Both the position numbers and the translations under genes were made by a program. Source: Chlorobium sp. (lineage in GTDB: Bacteria > Bacteroidota > Chlorobiia > Chlorobiales > Chlorobiaceae). From it: 64,000 bases of DNA. Positions 52,228 through 60,347 of the stretch are shown here, one piece after another (position 1 is the stretch's first letter; the number at the start of each line of letters is the position of its first letter). Location of the stretch: positions 1 through 64,000 of the forward strand of contig JANQHQ010000003.1 in the NCBI GenBank assembly GCA_028282595.1, written 5' to 3'. The notes beneath the pieces were generated by a model. The model made no database searches, was not told the origin of the DNA, and worked only from the letters and a program-made list of their open reading frames with translations.

Positions 52228-52983
52228 ATGTTAGCCAAACGCATCATACCCTGCCTCGACGTGAGGGACGGCCGGGTCGTCAAAGGCATAAACTTCGAGG
52301 GTTTGCGCGACGCGGGCTCCATACTCGAACAGGCGCGCTTCTACAACGCCGAACTCGCCGACGAACTGGTCTTTCTCGACATTTCGGCATCGATCGAATC
52401 GAGAAAAACAACTCTCGCCGAAGTGCTGAAAGTTTCCGAACAGGTCTTCATACCCCTTACGGTCGGGGGCGGCATCAGCTCCGTCGAGCGGGCGCACGAC
52501 GCCTTCATGCACGGAGCGGACAAGGTGTCGGTGAATACCGCGGCGGTCAACGATCCCGAACTGATCACGAGAATCGCCGAAAAGTTCGGTTCGCAAGCCG
52601 TTGTCGTCGCCATCGACGTTAAAAAAGTCGGCAAGAAGTATATCGTTCACACCCATTCCGGCAAGGAACTGACCAAATATGAGGCCGTCGAATGGGCACA
52701 CATGGTCCAGGACCTCGGCGCGGGAGAGATTCTGCTTACCAGCATGGACCGCGACGGCACCAAGTCGGGTTACGACAACGAGATCATGCACCGGATATCG
52801 ACCACGGTCCACATACCGGTCATCGCATCGGGAGGCGCAGGATGCCTCCAACATCTCTACGAGGGATTCTCCGAAGGATGCGCCGACGCCGCCCTTGCCG
52901 CATCCATCTTCCACTTCCGCCAGCACTCCGTCTGCGAGGCGAAGGAGTATCTGCGCGAACGCGGTATCGTGGTGAGACTGTGA
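52228..52983 (+). CDS. hisF: Imidazole glycerol phosphate synthase, cyclase subunit
   Basis: 251 residues from the ATG at 52228, the family start (LAKRIIPCLDVRDGRVVKGINF), although a TTG at 52210 is in frame. The TIM barrel carries catalytic Asp11 in CLDVRDG and Asp at about 130 in VAIDVKK. TSMDRDGTKSGYD and PVIASGGAGCLQHLYEGF are also typical. With HisH it closes the imidazole ring in histidine synthesis. The gene stands alone, with no other his gene in the window. A long hairpin follows. Confidence 0.96.
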   Translation: MLAKRIIPCLDVRDGRVVKGINFEGLRDAGSILEQARFYNAELADELVFLDISASIESRKTTLAEVLKVSEQVFIPLTVGGGISSVERAHDAFMHGADKVSVNTAAVNDPELITRIAEKFGSQAVVVAIDVKKVGKKYIVHTHSGKELTKYEAVEWAHMVQDLGAGEILLTSMDRDGTKSGYDNEIMHRISTTVHIPVIASGGAGCLQHLYEGFSEGCADAALAASIFHFRQHSVCEAKEYLRERGIVVRL

Positions 52984-53018
52984 AGCGGCAGACCCCGGTC
53001 ATGCCGGGGTCTGCCGCT
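52984..53018 (+). terminator. Perfect 15-bp hairpin after hisF
   Basis: AGCGGCAGACCCCGG and CCGGGGTCTGCCGCT pair fully with a five-base loop, right at the hisF stop codon. There is no T-run, so termination may be Rho-assisted or the hairpin may protect the message end. Confidence 0.7.
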
Positions 53019-53079
53019 GTTGAACCGTTGATGTGTTGAATCGTTGATTTGCCGGAACGAACCGCAACGGGAATCCCCA

Positions 53080-53220
53080 TTCACGTAGGGGCAGGCCCCC
53101 GTGCCTGCCCGTCTTCAGATCCCGACACGTCGGAACGCCCGCCCGTCTCCCGTCCCCGGAAAAACCATCCCCGCCTCAACCTCCCACCCGTAGGGGCGAA
53201 AAATCTTTCGCCCTGCCTGT
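53080..53220. repeat. GTAGGGGC-type dispersed repeats in the 304-base gap after hisF
   Basis: Two related elements are seen: GTAGGGGCAGGCCCCCGTGC followed by CTGCCC at about 53087, and GTAGGGGCGAAAAATCTTTC followed by GCCC at about 53191. Between them is the palindrome core TCCCGACACGTCGGA at 53120. Such sequences resemble the intergenic repeats of many green bacteria. Nothing else was seen in the gap, apart from a short repeated TTGAACCGTTGATG / TTGAATCGTTGATT just before them. Confidence 0.55.
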
Positions 53221-53287
53221 ACGCCATCAGATCAAAGGCCGCTGAAACGCCGGACTCCCCTACCACTCTCAACTTTTCCCATTCACC

Positions 53288-56248
53288 CTACGAACCGGCA
53301 ATCAACTCCTCGATTCTGTCAACAAGCTTGAGAAATTCTTCATCCTGCTCCGATGCGCTGAGCTTTGACAACGGCTTACTAGGGTTGTTATTTACTGTCT
53401 GAAAAACCGATAACGGACTTTTGCTGAAACGACACGGACTAACAATAACCGGTAAAATGGTCGTTCCCTCTTTTTCCGCAGCTTGCAACAGCGGAGGGAG
53501 TTCATTCTTCATAATAAAATCGGAAGCCAGAAAATCAGTACTTACCAGCATAATTGCGACTCCCGCCGAGCTGAGTGCGTCCTTGATTTTCTCCTCCCAC
53601 CGGTCACCTGATTTTATTGTCGTATCATCCCAGAAATCAACGCCAATCCCTTGATGCGACAAGACTTTCACATGAGTTTGTAACCTTTCGAGAAAGCCCT
53701 TGTCCTTATGCGAATAACTGACAAAAACTTTGTCCTTCCTTCTCCCCAGCCCAAACGGCTTTTCCTCATCCAGCATGTTCTCATTCAGAACATCGTCGAT
53801 CAACTGACGAACGTTAACCATCTCATAACATTTTCCGCATTCGACCTCATGGCGACCTTTGTCAACCCTGCGCTTCAGATCGGAATACTTGTAGTAATAC
53901 GGTGCCTCAGATTCCCCACAGTCAGTACAGTTACAAGGAATCATTTTATCCACCTGCATCTTGTCATACTGTGCGTTGATCGAGTCAAGCCGATCCACAA
54001 TAAGTGTCATGAAATCGCGTTTGTTCTTTCCGGCAATCCGGATCTGAATAGTTCTTGCATCATACGATTCGACCACCTCGGCAACCGCCCCATCCCTTTC
54101 AAGCAGACAACCCCGTTTCCATACCTTGTTGTGATCCAAGATAAATCTGTGCATTTCAACGATGAACTGCGACATGATCCCTTTCGGCATAAAAAGATCG
54201 TAGTCATATGTCAGACGAAGATTCTCGTTTTTGTCCCATACGTACTCCGGTTGTCTCCCAGGCAACTTATCCGGTACAATAAACTGCCCTGAATTATCGA
54301 TCTCATACGCCAGATAAAACTTGTTCATCAATCGAAGCAACTCATCACGCAGGAACTCGTGCTCCTCCCCACACCAGATCGATTCGGCATTGGCGATTGA
54401 AAATTGACCTTGCTCTTCATCGAGCAATGGATCGTCGAGAATCTTGTACACAGCATTCGTCGCCCAGTCGGAATCGAGAAAAATGGTTTTTCTCAGTAGC
54501 GGATCATCCTGAAAATGCAGAAACACCCCGATATCGTGGAAATACTGCGCCAGCGTCATTGCATCCTTTTTATCTTTGAGCCCGTATTCAGCACACAGCT
54601 CAAGATAGTCCTTCAGCGCTATCGTATGCCGCTTGTCATGCTCGAGCACACCACGGATCACCTTCCATTTTGACGGAACAGGACTACCGACGTGTGGAAG
54701 TTTGATGATCTGCTGACGAATTTCCCGATCGAGTACTTGTAATCGAGCAGGGTTCTGATCGGCAAAATTCACCCTGAGCACATCATTCCTGACATTACCG
54801 AACCGGGCTTTCATCGCGCCAATATCCAGTTCCCTTTTCCTCGCTTGTTTCTCGTTCTGCACAATCAGCAATGGGCTGTCGCCTCCGAACATCTCAACCA
54901 CATGCAGCCAATAGTTGAAATCGGTATCCTCCATCCTGTTATCTGCAACAAGGATGTACAGTGACCGTTTATTGAGAAAAAAACGATGAGTAGCCTTGTA
55001 AATCTCTTGCCCACCGAAATCCCAGACATTGACCCGAAATTGTCTACCTCGAAGCGTAACACCATCAAGCTGTGGAAAATCCTCGTGGTGCATAGGAAAA
55101 TCTATTTTCAGAACATCGATACCGCAAGTGGTTTCATTCTCTTTTGGAAGCTCACAACCATGATCCTGAAGTTTCCTTGCCATAGTCGTCTTTCCGGCAC
55201 CCGGCTCACCAACAATCAGTAACTTGGCCTCGAACAGATAATCCTTGTCCTGCTCTTCGATCTGTTTGAAATAATTCCTTACCGCTTCCTTACCCTGCTT
55301 GACGATCTCCGGCGGAGGCGACTCAAGAGGGTTGTCAAATAAAACAACTGCATTCTTACGATACTCCCAACAAATCTCAATAGGAAAATCAGTTATCCAT
55401 GAAGGCAATTTTTTCAATGCATTACCTCCCAAGCCCAAATATGTCAAGTCGCTAAAATTCCTAATCGGCTCAATTTCGTTCACTTTGTTATAACTCATTG
55501 TAAGCACTTTTAAAGAAGTCAAGCCCGATAACGCCCTTATATCAATTATTTCATTTCTGTCAAGAAAAAGATTCTGTAATGCTTCAAGCCTTGAAAGCGA
55601 TTTCAACTCACTTATCTTGTTCCCGTCAAGTGCAAGTGTCTCAAGATTAAAAAGACACGAAAGCCCCCCCAAGTCTTCTATATGATTATTAGACAAGCAA
55701 ATATACTCAGCCCTCTGAAGATCTGACAATGGCTTGATATTGATAATCTGATTCTTACACAACGAAATATTGCACAGCTTTTTAAGCCCTGATATAGGCT
55801 TCAGATCACTTATTTGATTTTCATCAAATCCTATTTGCTTTAAATTATTCATTTCTGATACAGGGCTCAAATCTTTGACACGACAATTATTTAACCAAAC
55901 AGAATTTAAGCTTACGAAACATGTGAGTGGCGTCAAATCGCCTATAGGATTAGAATCAAGCGATAGCTTCTGAAGTTTTTTGAGTCCGGATATCTGCCCT
56001 ATATCACTTATTTGATTGTAGACAAGTGAAAGATGCTTCAAATCATCAAGTTCAGATATAACACCAATAACTTCACTTTTATCTTTCACTCCAATTGCAT
56101 TAAGACTTAAACTTATCACACGATCATTCGAATCAAGCACATAGTTTTTTCTATGCCATTCAAAATTTTCAAGCCGCTCTAGTCTCATCCCAAGCAACTT
56201 CTCTATCTCTTTAATGAGATCGAGATCACTCATAGGTAAACTTGTCAA
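53288..56248 (-). CDS. Roco protein: LRR - Roc GTPase - COR - zinc ribbon - TIR domain
   Basis: 986 residues. About twelve SDS22-type leucine-rich repeats of about 20-22 residues (e.g. LKHLSLVYNQISDI, LQKLSLDSNPIGDL) fill residues 45-280. The Roc GTPase has its P-loop GEPGAGKT at 347-354 and switch II DFGGQE at 410-415; the expected NKxD guanine motif is degenerate (VQNEKQ). The COR domain lies at about 520-740. Four to five Cys (CNCTDC at 772-777, CGKC at 804-807) look like a zinc ribbon. The TIR domain fills 839-986 (VFVSYSHKDKGFLERLQTHV; Glu at about 916 in KNELPPLL is a candidate NADase residue). LRR-Roc-COR is the CtRoco layout studied in C. tepidum, but a TIR end is not part of that. 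The gene is flanked by housekeeping genes and is less GC-rich than they are. Confidence 0.9.
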   Translation of the reverse strand: MTSLPMSDLDLIKEIEKLLGMRLERLENFEWHRKNYVLDSNDRVISLSLNAIGVKDKSEVIGVISELDDLKHLSLVYNQISDIGQISGLKKLQKLSLDSNPIGDLTPLTCFVSLNSVWLNNCRVKDLSPVSEMNNLKQIGFDENQISDLKPISGLKKLCNISLCKNQIINIKPLSDLQRAEYICLSNNHIEDLGGLSCLFNLETLALDGNKISELKSLSRLEALQNLFLDRNEIIDIRALSGLTSLKVLTMSYNKVNEIEPIRNFSDLTYLGLGGNALKKLPSWITDFPIEICWEYRKNAVVLFDNPLESPPPEIVKQGKEAVRNYFKQIEEQDKDYLFEAKLLIVGEPGAGKTTMARKLQDHGCELPKENETTCGIDVLKIDFPMHHEDFPQLDGVTLRGRQFRVNVWDFGGQEIYKATHRFFLNKRSLYILVADNRMEDTDFNYWLHVVEMFGGDSPLLIVQNEKQARKRELDIGAMKARFGNVRNDVLRVNFADQNPARLQVLDREIRQQIIKLPHVGSPVPSKWKVIRGVLEHDKRHTIALKDYLELCAEYGLKDKKDAMTLAQYFHDIGVFLHFQDDPLLRKTIFLDSDWATNAVYKILDDPLLDEEQGQFSIANAESIWCGEEHEFLRDELLRLMNKFYLAYEIDNSGQFIVPDKLPGRQPEYVWDKNENLRLTYDYDLFMPKGIMSQFIVEMHRFILDHNKVWKRGCLLERDGAVAEVVESYDARTIQIRIAGKNKRDFMTLIVDRLDSINAQYDKMQVDKMIPCNCTDCGESEAPYYYKYSDLKRRVDKGRHEVECGKCYEMVNVRQLIDDVLNENMLDEEKPFGLGRRKDKVFVSYSHKDKGFLERLQTHVKVLSHQGIGVDFWDDTTIKSGDRWEEKIKDALSSAGVAIMLVSTDFLASDFIMKNELPPLLQAAEKEGTTILPVIVSPCRFSKSPLSVFQTVNNNPSKPLSKLSASEQDEEFLKLVDRIEELIAGS

Positions 56249-56295
56249 AGGTTATAGGGCAAAATTTCAAACATGAAAAATCGGAAATTATCACT

Positions 56296-56805
56296 CTACC
56301 CAACATACCCCTCGATCCACTCAACCTCCAGCCGGAACTCCCCTTCCTGCTTCTGCGAGATGAGGAAACCTATCTGGAAGATGCGTGAAGGGTCGAGCGG
56401 CGGAGCGTCGGGAACCGACCGGCCCCGAAACACGGCTTCGAAGCCGTCGAAGGGCATGCGGACGTCGATCCACTTTCCCGCTTCCGTCGCGAAGTCGTGG
56501 CGGTAGACGATTCCGTCGAACATCAGATCGTTGCGGATACGGAAACTATACGTACTGCCGTCGCCCTTGATCCGCATCAGGACACCGTCGCAGCCGGAAT
56601 AGTCGTTTTCGGGTACGACCGCCCGCACCGAAGCGAAGCCGCCGTTGTTTTCGAGAGAGAGATGTCCCGAAAACACCCCGATCCCGCTTTCGTCAATCTT
56701 CATGAGGCTGTCCGACACGCCGCCCATCACGACATCGTCCACGCTCGACCACTGCATCGTCGGCGAGGTGGTGAAATCACAGATCCGTTTAGCTTCTCTC
56801 TCCAT
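56296..56805 (-). CDS. CIA30 family (NADH:ubiquinone oxidoreductase intermediate-associated) protein
   Basis: 169 residues. The family pattern is visible: MQWSSVDDVVMGGVSDSLMKIDESGIGVFSGHLSLENNGGFASVRA (start of the jelly-roll), YSGCDGVLMRIKGDGSTYSFRIRND and FRLEVEWIEGYVG at the end. Bacterial relatives of CIA30 have no proven role; the fold suggests carbohydrate or lipid binding. It has no signal peptide. It is GC-rich like the core genes, and lies 47 bases beyond the Roco start, so it is not clearly part of the same transcript. Confidence 0.85.
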   Translation of the reverse strand: MEREAKRICDFTTSPTMQWSSVDDVVMGGVSDSLMKIDESGIGVFSGHLSLENNGGFASVRAVVPENDYSGCDGVLMRIKGDGSTYSFRIRNDLMFDGIVYRHDFATEAGKWIDVRMPFDGFEAVFRGRSVPDAPPLDPSRIFQIGFLISQKQEGEFRLEVEWIEGYVG

Positions 56806-56959
56806 GCTGCATCCATTTTACATTGAGGGGCCATATCAGGGAAAGTACCTCTTTTTTACTTGACCCCCTATCCATCCTGCGACAAAGCGTTTCATTTCAA
56901 CAGCCTATTGCGTAAATTTCCCCGGCAGTTTTTTTCTTGTTTGCTGCAAAATCTATTTC

Positions 56960-57115
56960 CTGACACTTGATAAAAACCGTAGCGAGCGTTTCGAGTACAA
57001 GGCGGACGGAGTCCCGATAGCAATCGGGATAAACTTCAAAACCGGAGTCCCGACACGTCGGGATGAGGATTCCGAGAACCGCCCAACGCAGTAATCGTAA
57101 CGCGCAGCAGGTTTA
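56960..57115. repeat. Repeat-rich 333-base gap with two palindromes
   Basis: Between the CIA30 gene and the UPF0114 gene, TCCCGATAGCAATCGGGA (57013-57030) and TCCCGACACGTCGGGA (57049-57064) form two palindromes with the same TCCCGA arm as the repeats at 44665 and 53120. They are embedded in GTAGCGAGCGTTTCGAGTAC and CAAGGCGGACGGAG-like sequence that I take for a dispersed intergenic element. No ORF is apparent. Confidence 0.6.
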
Positions 57116-57138
57116 CCATCGTTAAAGACTACCAGTTC

Positions 57139-57627
57139 ATGAAATTCATTCTCTCAAACGGCCGTTACATGGTCATAATCGGCGTCATCGGCGCTTTTCT
57201 GGCAGCCATTTCACTTTTCGTCTACGGCGGCATACTCACCGTCCAGCAGATCATCGAGACCATCCAGGCCGGTTATGTTTCGAGCAAAGGATCGAAAATC
57301 CTGATGCTCAGTTTTGTCGAAGTCGCCGATATCTTCCTGCTCGGCACGGTCATGTATCTGGTATCCCTGGGACTGTACGAACTGTTCATCGATGACAACA
57401 TCGAGGTTCCCCAATGGCTGGAAATTCACACGCTCGACGATCTGAAGCAGAAGCTGGTGGGAGTTATCGTGGTGGTCATGGGGGTGATCTTCCTCGGCCA
57501 CGTCATCAAGTGGCACGGGGAACCGGAAATCGTCTACTACGGCGCGGCCATAGCTTTTGTAGTCGCTGCGCTGACCTATTTCACCAGCCAGAAGAAGAAG
57601 AAAGAGGAAGACAAAACCGATAAGTAG
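57139..57627 (+). CDS. UPF0114 (YqhA) family membrane protein
   Basis: 162 residues with four membrane segments (VIIGVIGAFLAAISLFVYGG, about 12-31; an IFLLGTVMYLVSLGLYELFI segment, 75-94; LVGVIVVVMGVIFLGHVI, 111-128; YYGAAIAFVVAALTYFTS, 134-151) and a basic end. The DDNIEVPQWLEIHTLDDLKQKL loop is typical of the family. Function not known. A clear terminator follows at 57681. Confidence 0.88.
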   Translation: MKFILSNGRYMVIIGVIGAFLAAISLFVYGGILTVQQIIETIQAGYVSSKGSKILMLSFVEVADIFLLGTVMYLVSLGLYELFIDDNIEVPQWLEIHTLDDLKQKLVGVIVVVMGVIFLGHVIKWHGEPEIVYYGAAIAFVVAALTYFTSQKKKKEEDKTDK

Positions 57628-57680
57628 CAAGGCATAGGACGGGGAAGCAGCTTCGCGACATGACCTGCACAGACTGTAAG

Positions 57681-57712
57681 CAAAAGCCCGGCGATGTCGG
57701 GTTTTTGTTATG
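57681..57712 (+). terminator. Rho-independent terminator after the UPF0114 gene
   Basis: CAAAAGCCCG and CGGGTTTTTG form a ten-pair stem (one G-T) with a seven-base loop and a T-rich end. Confidence 0.82.
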
Positions 57713-57733
57713 AACGCTGTCCTTTCTTCGACC

Positions 57734-57880
57734 CTATGCGGACTGGATCAGGTGAACGTTGCGCTGCGGAAACGGAATGCTGATACCGTTCGCCTTCAGG
57801 GCCTCCTTGAAACGTTTCGTCAGATCGAATTTCACGCCCCATTAGTCCCCGGATGAAACCCAGACCCGCACGGTATCCTA
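57734..57880 (-). pseudogene. C-terminal remnant of an MscS-type mechanosensitive channel gene
   Basis: Read on the minus strand, the bases code for DTVRVWVSSGD, then a stop (TAA where Tyr or Trp would be expected), then WGVKFDLTKRFKEALKANGI and SIPFPQRNVHLIQSA before the true stop at 57734. This is the typical end of an MscS channel (KxAGIxIPFPQRxVHL). Only the last 45 or so residues remain. At its upstream end the sequence switches directly to a transposase fragment. It is not derived from the intact MscS-type gene at 5745, whose C-terminus is different. Confidence 0.8.
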
Positions 57881-58072
57881 AAGCACCTTACTTAACCGTT
57901 TTTTTGGAGTAACGGCATAGATAGCTGTAGCTGTTTCCTTCGCCAACATATCCATGCGCCTTAAGAACTCTTCTCTTTCTTTATCGTCCCGAAGAATACT
58001 TCCCCGCTGACCCCCTGGATCATCACATGGTGCAAGGTTCCCGGTGTATCCAATCTCGGATCTCTTGGCATA
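57881..58072 (-). pseudogene. N-terminal remnant of a REP-associated (Y1-type) transposase gene
   Basis: From an ATG at 58072 (minus strand) the bases code for MPRDPRLDTPGTLHHVMIQG, the typical start of Y1/TnpA-REP transposases (MPRxARxDxPGxLHHIIxRG). A frameshift then occurs, and in another frame it continues with QRGSILRDDKEREEFLRRMD and MLAKETATAIYA. After that the similarity ends and the MscS remnant begins. The HUH and catalytic Tyr parts are gone. The gene is dead. Confidence 0.78.
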
Positions 58073-58296
58073 AGACTCTCTGTATTAAAGCGTTATCGTT
58101 ATTCCATCTGCTCTATTGAACATACTTGTTCCTCCCGACTTATTGTAGTTACGGAACAACGCACCCCCTTGCTTCATACCTCCTTTTGATGAAAGGTATG
58201 ACTTCTTACCCTGTCCGTGAAAATGTAGCAAATTCAGATCAGGCTACAGGATACGTCAACCTGCAGAAGAATGATGGAGACTTGTCCGTTTGACCT

Positions 58297-58333
58297 CGAA
58301 CGCTTTGTCCGGCAACTTCGAACACCTTGTCCG
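58297..58333. repeat. Direct repeats with TTGTCCG (CGAACRCYTTGTCCG)
   Basis: CGAACGCTTTGTCCG (58297-58311) and CGAACACCTTGTCCG (58319-58333) repeat with a period of 22, and a third shorter CTTGTCCGTT lies just before at 58281. This pattern resembles the multiple internal repeats at the ends of some insertion sequences (IS21-like), an inference from form only. The rest of the gap 58073-58525 shows no gene. Confidence 0.5.
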
Positions 58334-58525
58334 TTCAGAGACAAAAAGTGTTCGACCTTTGGCGGATTTGATGTTCGACGTTGGCCTGATTATACATACG
58401 AAGCCCCATCAACTTTTCAACCTAATAAACGACGTCCCGTATCCTATTAAAGGAATATAATCACCCGAGACTCTACATGATATATAAATAGTCTGTTTTT
58501 AAGATTTCTTTATTTTTTCAACTTT

Positions 58526-59611
58526 TTATAATTCTGAATAACCTCTTGCAAAGCCTCCAAGAAATCTCCCCCATTGAGAAACAGAAAACTCACTTTTGTC
58601 AAATAATTTAATGGCACTATGAATCTTTCCTATGGATTTTTCACATATTTCCTTTAATTGTTTTTTATGCGCCTCTATTATAGGCTCTAGCAAACTTCTT
58701 TTATCTGTCGGATATAAAGCAACGACTCCGGCTTCGTCATGAACAGAAACAGGATGTATTGTAAATGACTCACAACCATAAAAGGCTTTCATTACAGCAG
58801 AATAGATATTTCCTTCTCGTGTATATTTTGCATCTGATATATCAACATCCAAAACCTCGTTAGCCTTTATCGCAAATGGCATCAACAATTTATCCTGAGG
58901 CAGCCTAGTAGATAACATTTCACATGCGAGCCTATTAACACTATAGCCATAATCAATAGAGTTTCTGTCCATCTCTAAAAATAACCCCATCGCGACCTCT
59001 CTCTCTATCAATCTAAACCCAAAACCTTTAGTCACAGTAGCAAACCAAACATGCCGCCTTAAATCAGCAGAAGGTATTATATTTTTTATATATTCATATA
59101 AATTGTTAACCAAAAATACTTGACCACTTGCGCATAATTTCTCTATTTTTACAAGAAACCAGTTATATCCACACTCATATATATTCTTAATCATGCTATT
59201 TATAAAATCCAATCTAACGCTCAGTGATTTTGGTGCAGAAAAATAAACAGTATTAATCTTTCCGTAACCATTTATTTTGACATAGATATTATTTGTGTTT
59301 TTAGAACTATGAAAACGCTGCATAACATACACACACAAAACACCCGACTGATTAATATCCTCACCTATATTAATAGAGAAAAGTAACTCACCATCACCCT
59401 TTGTCAAAAAACATGCGTCTTCAACACAATTAATACTTAACAGCAGATACGAATACTTTCTCAACAAAGACCCAAGAAAATCTTCAAGAATCCTCTCTAT
59501 CATTTCTGATATATTAACAATATCATCTATTCTTATAGAAGGAAAAAGGCTGTTTAACTCATCAATCAAGCTCTTTTTCTCTTGCTCTATTATTTTAAAG
59601 AATTTATCCAT
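58526..59611 (-). CDS. Hypothetical protein of the AT-rich VOC-aldolase cluster (361 aa)
   Basis: 361 residues from the ATG at 59611 (MDKFFKIIEQEKKSLIDELN), which overlaps the aldolase stop by 8 bases; an earlier ATG at 59665 would extend into that gene. There are no membrane helices and no recognised domain. It has a helical start, a central part with NTVYFSAPKSLSVRLDFINSMIKNIYECGYNWFLVKIEKL and a C-terminal part with VHDEAGVVALYPTDKRSLLEPIIEAHKKQLKEICEKSIGKIHSAI. The base composition is far more AT-rich than the core genes, with many A/T-ending codons, which suggests transfer. Its tight overlap with the aldolase points to joint function. Confidence 0.7.
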   Translation of the reverse strand: MDKFFKIIEQEKKSLIDELNSLFPSIRIDDIVNISEMIERILEDFLGSLLRKYSYLLLSINCVEDACFLTKGDGELLFSINIGEDINQSGVLCVYVMQRFHSSKNTNNIYVKINGYGKINTVYFSAPKSLSVRLDFINSMIKNIYECGYNWFLVKIEKLCASGQVFLVNNLYEYIKNIIPSADLRRHVWFATVTKGFGFRLIEREVAMGLFLEMDRNSIDYGYSVNRLACEMLSTRLPQDKLLMPFAIKANEVLDVDISDAKYTREGNIYSAVMKAFYGCESFTIHPVSVHDEAGVVALYPTDKRSLLEPIIEAHKKQLKEICEKSIGKIHSAIKLFDKSEFSVSQWGRFLGGFARGYSEL

Positions 59612-60347
59612 AAATCTGCTCAATCTTCTGCAACAACAAAGAAGGTTTATTACCCTGAAAAACATTTCTACCTACACAAACACCACTAAAGCCCATTTTT
59701 TTTGAAGCGACCAAATCATCAACAAATGCATCAGAACAGGTACCCCCTGCCATTAAAACTGGCGGGTGTTTTACAGAAATACATTCTATATCATTTCGAA
59801 TCTCATTTTTTTTTGGTAAGTTAACTTTTATCAAATCAGCCCCCAATTCAACACAGACTCTAATTGAAAAGTTAAATTCTGAAACATCTCTCCAATCAGA
59901 ATTATTAATCATGAATAAAACCGGATATTCATATAAGTTAGCTTTGTGCACAATTTTTGATATAACCCTAATTGCTTTCGAGAAATCTATAGATCTCATA
60001 TCTAGCTGAACTGACACAGCACATGCATCACTCTTTATCACTTTTTCTATATTAGCAACCTTTACCCTATTAATATTTTCTTGCCCCACATTGGGCAAAC
60101 CCATTGTCTGCAAAACAATTTCTGGACAGATAAATTCATTTAATTTTTCAACCATACCAGCATTTATAACAACGCCAGGAATTTCATATTTTTTAGCGAA
60201 ATCTATCCAATAATCAAGTTGTTCAATAGTCTCAATTCCATTTATTGGACCAACAGTTAACGAATGGTCTAATGCCAAAATAAAGTAATACTTGTCGTCT
60301 TTTTTTAGCCTTAACAACCTACGATATTTTCCCCAGCATACTCCCAT
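59604..60347 (-). CDS. DhnA/LsrF-type class I aldolase
   Basis: 247 residues. The fold is that of DhnA-type aldolases: ILALDHSLTVGPINGIE (catalytic-type Asp27), then a motif with IKVNLPKKNEI where Lys174 is the likely Schiff-base residue, VLMAGGT (201-202 Gly-Gly) and GVCVGRNVFQGNKP, which binds phosphate. Family members include 2-amino-3,7-dideoxy-D-threo-hept-6-ulosonate synthase (MJ0400), GriI and LsrF, which act on phosphorylated sugars or aldehydes. Which substrate this uses is not known. It overlaps the VOC gene (TGATG) and the 361-residue gene, so the three are one translation unit. It is AT-rich. Confidence 0.82.
   Translation of the reverse strand: MGVCWGKYRRLLRLKKDDKYYFILALDHSLTVGPINGIETIEQLDYWIDFAKKYEIPGVVINAGMVEKLNEFICPEIVLQTMGLPNVGQENINRVKVANIEKVIKSDACAVSVQLDMRSIDFSKAIRVISKIVHKANLYEYPVLFMINNSDWRDVSEFNFSIRVCVELGADLIKVNLPKKNEIRNDIECISVKHPPVLMAGGTCSDAFVDDLVASKKMGFSGVCVGRNVFQGNKPSLLLQKIEQIYG

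Noticed and set aside
52984..53280. CRISPR array in the repeat-rich gap after hisF
   Set aside because: The repeats are only two or three, unequal and not regularly spaced, and they look like dispersed intergenic elements.
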